Shown here: piece by piece, positions 54,133 through 60,000 of the stretch
Layout: each line of letters starts with the position of its first letter
Position numbering within the stretch: the first letter of the stretch is position 1
From: Prorocentrum cordatum
Lineage: Eukaryota; Sar; Dinophyceae; Prorocentrales; Prorocentraceae
NCBI GenBank assembly: GCA_963575745.1
Contig: CAUYUJ010019949.1
Span: 312,001 to 372,000, forward strand
Length of the DNA: 60,000 nucleotides
Direction of reading: 5' to 3'
The notes under the pieces: model-generated
The model's database searches: none
Told to the model about the DNA's origin: nothing
The model's input: the letters and a program-made list of their open reading frames with translations, nothing else
Translations under genes and position numbers: made by a program

Positions 54133-55957
54133 CCTGGGCCCCTTCAGGGTGGTGCGGCGCTGCCACCGCCTCGCGGCGACGAGCCCTCCCCCCTTGCCCC
54201 GAGAGTTTCGCTCCGCTGAGGGTTTCGTTCCTGCTTTGCTGTCTCGAACGCCCCAAAGCCTCACCGAAGATCGCAGGCGACTTGTCTCCCCTAATCCTCG
54301 ACGCTTCGACGAAAAATGAAGCCGCTCAGTAAAGGAGGGAAACCTTAGGATACGCCCCACGGGGGCTATTCGGTCGCACCCGACGCCCCCCCCCTGTATA
54401 TCCCATGGTTGGGCCTCAAATGGTTGGTCCAGTCGAAGACCACACGAAGACTGGGATAGGGGTCGGCATATCCCATGTTGGAAGAGGCTGTGTCTGGCGA
54501 GAGAGGGGGAGAAGTGAGAAGGAGAAGCTATTATCCGAAGGCGGCTGGACTGATCAGAAGCCCTTCGTTTCCCATGTCTTCGGGGAAGGCTTAGAACACT
54601 TTTCAGAAGGCTGGAGGACTTCCGAGCCTTCTGAGAAGGCTTCCTCCTTCTCACCTCCCCCCCCCGCTCTCGCCGCCGATTGTTATCTCGCACGCTTGAA
54701 AGCCCCACTGAAGAGGCCGGCGGATCGCTATGGCTGGACGAGTTTCGCAAAGCTTGCCAGCGCAGCGACTGGCGGAGGGGCTGAGACCGATTTGCTTAGA
54801 TCCTGGCTTGTTTCAGATCGGAGTGTACAGAACTGGCCAGAAGGTGAGTCTGAGCAGATTGACTCCGGGGCGGAGCGTAGGACTCACTCCAGTTTTGTTG
54901 GCGCTTCCATTCCCCTAAGCTTTCCTCGTTCTCCTCGCGAAGCCTCATTGAGAGAAGAAGGCTGGCCAGAAGGTGATCTGCGCTCTCAGGCACAGCGTCG
55001 CTTGGCCCTGCAACTCGGGCTGAGCACTTCCATACGTAACTGATGGGCCAATTTGGGCTCCCTTCGCTGCGTCTGCGTGGCCAGGATGCCATGCTGGTCG
55101 CATGATCGGAGACCCCCCTTTTGTCGCGCAGTCCAGACAACAACCAGGCATCTTCCAGGTGAGCGCGGCGCAGCGCACTCGACGGCACGGTCAACTTCAG
55201 ACAAAGTGTGCATTCCGCTTCCAGGGTCGCCCGATGGCTTCGCGGGCTTTCAACAGGTTGACCCCAGTCTTCGGCTCGGCCAGAGCCTCCTGGGACTGGC
55301 GATGTTGTTGGTGCACGGCTTGTGCGCATCGCGTCGTGACCCGCTCATCTTGCCATATGCGTTTTTCGATTTCAGTCTTCGCCACCATGTCATCTCAGAT
55401 CTCAGTGCGCACTCAGCGTTTACAATATTCAGGCCGGAACCGAATTCTGTGCCCACCAGGCATCTACCATCCAACGCATCGCCGAAAGTTTCACGAATAC
55501 CAAGCCTCTTCGCGCACCTGGGTGAAATCATGGAACCGTCTGGTACAAGGTCCAGGGTGGCCGAGCCGTTATTGATTGGGGTCGGTGTTGCAAACAGAGG
55601 GGCCAGCAAGCGCTATCACGCTTCATTACAAGCGTAAGAGGAGCCCCGCGGCCGAGAGCAGAGTGACGACAGACGCAGAGTCGGCACGACCTGGGAAGGC
55701 GCGGGGAGCAGGGGGGAGGTGGTCGATCACAAGTAAGAGGTCAGTGTGACCCTTCGCCGGAGTGGCCTTCGGCGCGCGCCCACTGGGGGCCGCCGATCGC
55801 CCAGCGCGGTGCGACGATATCGTTTTGCGCGCTTGTGTTTGGTCCACCCCGTGGCCCCCAAGCAGCCGCGCACCTCAGAGGTCACTCCTCGCACCCCAGG
55901 GTCGCTCCTGCGTGTAGCCGAAGGCGCCAGGCCGCGAGCCCTGCATCTGGGCCCTCG
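54133..55957. other. Unassigned stretch with weak frames
   Basis: Frames 54405-55043 and 55053-55637 are open on the plus strand without motifs. GGCCAGAAGGTGA occurs twice (about 54834 and 54962), the first followed by a good splice-donor sequence (GGTGAGT). No gene is called. Confidence 0.35.
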
Positions 55958-56066
55958 GGGGAGGAGGGGGAGGAGGGGGAGGAGGGAGAGGAGGGAGAGG
56001 AGGGGGAGGAGGGGGAGGAGGGGGAGGAGGGGGAGGAGGGGGAGGAGGAGGGGCAGGAGGAGGAGA
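55958..56066. repeat. GGGGGAGGA minisatellite
   Basis: 9-bp units GGGGGAGGA/GGGAGAGGA repeated about 12 times. Confidence 0.93.
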
Positions 56067-59000
56067 GCCCTCGGGGCGCCCCGCTGCCCGCGGTGGGGAG
56101 GGGGGCGGCCGCGCGCCTCGGCGCCCCCGACCCGCAGCCGCCCGGCTGAGCGCGCGCCCTGCCGCGAGCGCGCCCCGCCTCTGCTGCGAGCGCGCGCGCC
56201 CTGCCGCGCCGCCGCCCGTGGAGGGCCCCGCAGCACTCGGAGGTTGATGGACCTCCTACCCTGGCTCTTTTGGTCTGCGGGGCGAGAGCGAACCTCTTCC
56301 GATCAAAGCTAGGCGGGCTACGCACAGCTCTAATTTGGGAGACAGGACCTCCTACCCTGACACGTCGATTGAGGAATCGGCCGTTTTCGGTTCGCGAGAG
56401 GGCGTCGCGGTCGTCACTTTTGCGGGTCCAGGTCCGTCGGTTTCGGACCCAGGCCCTTCTCACGAAAGGTAGGTTTACTAAAGGGAGGTTTGTCCACCGC
56501 CGCAGCACGCCGGCGGCCCAGATCTCCGAAGATGAGGCTGTTTCAGTCCGCGCGTTTGCTTTATCTGCTATTCGGCTCCCGCGGGGCTCGCCCCCGGGCC
56601 CGGGAACCATCAAAGAGACCGATCCGAGACGAACAGCCGCCCCTGGGTGAGGGGTCCGGGCCCTTGGGGCCGTGGATTGGAGAAATCAGGCCGGAGGATC
56701 TCTGGGGCGGGCCCCAGCGCGGCCCGGTCTGCCCAGCGCGGGCGGATGCACCTCGCGCGGGCCGGGCGCCCGCAGCGGGGCCGCCCAGCGCGCGCGAGAG
56801 GTGAGCCATGCCAGCCTCTGCGCAGAGCGCGGAGGCGACGTCCGAGGCGCCGTCGCCGGTAGGCGGAGGCCCGTCGTTGCCAGCTGCGCTTGCCTTGGTG
56901 GCCGAGCCGGCCACGCGCGCGCCGCGAGGGGGTGTGTGGCCTCCAGGTTTGGCGGCGGGCTTCGCTGCAGTACGGCCACACAGTGCCAATTGCCATGGCC
57001 TGCGGAGCGGCCGCACAAGCGCAGTGTTTGAGTCAGTGGTGTGTCGTCGTGAGCACAGCAACACGCCGCGGTGCGGTAATTAACCACGTCTTGCCATGCC
57101 AGCTGGACCAGCGCGCAGACCGACCGCTGAGCACCAGCCATTACCAGCAGCACCGCAGACACTGAAGGCATCCTCCATGGTCCATGCAGACGGCCTCACG
57201 AGGCCCGAATGCGAACCTCGCTGCTGGCCCAGCTGGTCGAAGGTCGCAGATGCACCCATTTTAAGAAGCGAGGATTTCAACTATGGGATTGCCATGCGTG
57301 GTTCGCAGTCTGTGGACGAACATGCGGACGCCGTCTACAATACGACTCCCCACTACCGCTCACCGTGATACGAACTCGGCTCGACGACGGCCGCTTGGAC
57401 ATGCTACTCGACATAGCATGAGGGACCAGTCGTTTCTCGGATAGGCATATCTGATCCAGGGTTACCCCCCCATGCTTATCCCGCTGGCCGAGCTGGATGG
57501 GACTCATCCCATCTGGGAGGGGGTCCTGCGAAATCTAGACCCAAAATCACCTATACCATTCTTCCAATATTGAATTGGAAATGCCACCATCGTCCCGCTA
57601 ATAAGTAGATCCCCAAGGTATCGGCGCGGCGTTCGCTATGATTGCATGCACGTTTCGAAAAGTTATGGACGTACATTGTGAGGGGTTTTCGTTCGTCCCG
57701 TCGATACACAGCCAGCCTGGGTAATGAAAACTGCTTGTGCTGTCAGCACGATTCATAAATTTTCGAAGGAGAACCATCGGTTCCAACAAAACCAACCATG
57801 CCATAATCAGTTCGAGGCTAAAACTCAACAGTCCAACGGCGACAGGATGGAGTCCGCAATGTCGAAGGACGTATTGGACCTCTAATGGACACACCCAGGG
57901 CGCCTGTCAATTGCCAAACCATCTACGTACTCATATTGATCGTGCGCGAATTGATCTTCTGACTTGGTTACGAGACAAGCCGATCCGTATAGAGTGCAGC
58001 GCGGCCGTCGTGGCCACGAACTATTTGCGCTAGGATTGTGGCGTTGCTGTCGAGTCCGCCTTCAATCGGAGGCGCTTTCAGCTGAAGGCGCATGACACGA
58101 TTGATCGGAGCATTCACACGACGGCCCAGGGTACGAAGTTTACTGAATGTAGCTCCTCTTCAGCTCCCGACTCGCGAGGCACTCTGGATAGTGATATCTC
58201 TACAGCAGGTTCGCGTCGTGTCGACGCGGCGGCGATCTCAGCGCGAGCATGCAAGTTTCAACGCCCCCAGCGGCCCAGAATACGCAGACGTCGAACGATC
58301 TGCTACATTGGAGATCCGAGACAGTACAGTCAACGCGCATAGTAAGGACGCGCGCCTTTTCTAAGGTTCCCTCGTGTCCTTGCCTCTGCGGCCCGTCCGT
58401 TGCCGTTTCCATTCGGGTTTTCGTCGCCCGCCGCCCAGAAAGTCCGTGTGTTCGGTCTCCAAGGGTCTTGCGTCCTTACCACCCGTCCTGAATCTCCGTT
58501 TTCACCGTACAGTGTGGAACGACCCACGCGGTGCCAGACACCAACGCAGATGGCGTCACGACAGGGAGTTGCCGCAGCGCTTCCGTGTCAAGGGCCCGTG
58601 GCATTCGGCAAATCGTTGGGTCGCCGCCCGCCGCCAGATCGACCCGCGCGATATAGCCGAGCATCAACACGGACACCACACGTACACTGGGGACGCACAT
58701 CAAGAAATTGGTTGTTCTTCGTCAGGGTACCCTGGCTGTCTTCGCTCCGCGAGCTGCGCGGTGGCTTCCCGTGGCCGTTCAAGGAGCTGCTGCGTTCACG
58801 TCGCCCTTGGGCTCCCCCCCCATTTGCATCTCGCGCATGCGGGTGTCAGGGCCGGGTTTCTTCGAGGGTATCTTGTGTTCGCGCCCGCGCTGTACACACA
58901 TTGCACGTTAGCACCAGCAGTCCCGCCAGCACGAGAACCCACACGTATAGACATTGTTCAGAAGACTGACAAACATGAAGGGGTTGTGCGGGATCTTAGC

Positions 59001-59514
59001 CTGGATGCCGTGGGCCACCTCTCGGTAGACATGGTCCCAATCAGCAACATCAAGAAATGGTTGTGCAATGCCAGGTGGTGGCAGCGACAGAAGGGGGTTC
59101 CCCTCCGTCCTCCCTTTCCTCGTCCGCCCTCCCGGGCCTCTGGTCTCGCGGGTCAACAGGGTGTTACGGCCAGCAGCAATTTTGGAACCTAGCCCAGGAA
59201 TGTTCCACCCGCCCTTCAGCCAGGACGCGTCGGGATTATCTAGATCGGATTCTCAGAGGGCTCATGACCACAGTTCCCAGCAAAGCTGAGAAGGCGGCCA
59301 AGTCGTCGTCCTAGCTGATGTTGAACTCGCTTCGCGACTGGGCTTGTCTTACCTGATCCCCTTCCTCCTGCCATTCATCACTCGCGTCAACATTTGCCCT
59401 TCCTCCCCCCCTCCCCGCCCCCAGCAGCCGCCGCACCGACGACCTCTGTGGCAACCCGCCAGGAAGAAGAGGCAGTATCGGCCACGCGCAGGGGGAGGTC
59501 AGGGGGAAGGGGTG
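56067..59514. other. Long stretch without a supported gene
   Basis: 56067-57060 is very GC-rich. 57540-58100 is distinctly more AT-rich. Frames such as 57737-58033 and 58374-59192 on the plus strand, and several on the minus strand, carry no recognised domain. Small protein-like islands (for example GHLSVDMVPISNIKKWLCNA near 59010) suggest decayed coding DNA, but I cannot name it. Confidence 0.4.
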
Positions 59515-59660
59515 TGCTTCTTAGAAGCACCCCTGCTTCTCAGAAGGCGCGGGCCTTGTCTGTAGATGTAGGGCTGGCGCTTTCTGAGAAGCAGCCTCCT
59601 TCTAAGACGCCTCCCCCCCTCGCCCTGCCCCCTTGTGCGCGCCGCCAGCAGGGGGCGGGA
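59515..59660 (+). repeat. Dispersed repeat with CTTCTNAGAAG palindromes, copy 2
   Basis: Shares ordered blocks with 26747-26935: CTTCTCAGAAGGCG, GGGCC, TTCTGAGAAGCAGCCTCC and TTGTGCGCGCCGCC. Confidence 0.75.
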
Positions 59661-59726
59661 GGGGAGCAGGGGAGCCTGCGGCCAGATGGAGGACGCAGCA
59701 GGACAGGAGCGGGAGCTCAGACCAGA

Positions 59727-60000
59727 CGCTGGCGGAGGAGGAGGAGGAGGAGGAGGAGGAGCGAGCTACGTGCGAGGATGAAGAGCGGGCGGAGAAGGCG
59801 GAGGCGGAGGCGGAGGCGGCGGAGGAGGAGGAGGGGGAGGAGGAGGAGGAGCGAGCTACGTGCGAGGAGGAGGAGCGGGCGGAGGAGGCGGAGGCGGAGG
59901 CGGAGGCGGAGGCGGAGGCGGAGGAGGAGGAGGAGGAGGAGGAGGAGGAGGAGGAGGAGGGAGAGAAGGGGGAGGGGCGGAAGGAGGGGCCGCTGGTTTC
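59727..60000. repeat. GGA/GGC microsatellite with a 90-bp internal duplication
   Basis: GGA and GGCGGA triplets. GCGAGCTACGTGCGAGGA occurs at 59761 and again at 59851. Continues past the window edge. Confidence 0.9.

Overview
The window looks like nuclear DNA from a dinoflagellate (an inference, not a database match). It is GC-rich, gene-poor and packed with simple repeats. It carries layered retroelements of the tyrosine-recombinase (DIRS/PAT/Ngaro), Penelope-like and APE-type LINE classes, a lysine/glycine (KGKG-type) low-complexity protein tail, and one short match to the 3' end of the dinoflagellate spliced leader. No bacterial-style operons, tRNA/rRNA genes or CRISPR arrays were seen.

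Layout. 1-5311 is most of a large plus-strand gene for a UPF1-like SF1 helicase with a long Cys-rich and Trp-rich C-terminal extension. Its frame is broken four times, each time at a homopolymer. 5312-10086 is gene-free (300-bp repeats, TA, TCC and GGA tracts, a long hairpin). 10085-25195 is one composite locus: dispersed module, 178-bp segment, a huge 10-bp tandem array, then the module again. Two mobile elements interrupt it: a minus-strand Penelope-like element (10965-14307) between 178-bp direct repeats, and a complete 6.94-kb tyrosine-recombinase retrotransposon (15363-22302) with split direct repeats A1-ORFs-B1-A2-B2, sitting precisely between two decamers. 27100-42200 is a tandem array of about 11 units of roughly 750 bp. 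It is split by a decayed LINE with an 11-bp target duplication (29466-34001), by a 2.36-kb insert with palindrome-bearing inverted arms around a minisatellite (34450-36810), and by a 145-bp hAT-like MITE with 8-bp target duplication (41930-42074). 42200-60000 is mostly low-complexity DNA (long GAT, GGA, CAGCCT, AC/GT tracts and a 73-bp tandem repeat), with a few weak coding candidates at 43137-43745, 48014-48460 and 48439-49216.

How it fits together. The clearest biology is mobile-element nesting. The decamer array served as target for the tyrosine-recombinase element, and deleting that element rejoins the array in perfect phase. The 750-bp satellite was hit by three different insertions. The retroelement proteins (gag-like, RT-RNase H, tyrosine recombinase, methyltransferase) form one replication and integration module. 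Apart from the helicase gene, no host gene here is convincing.
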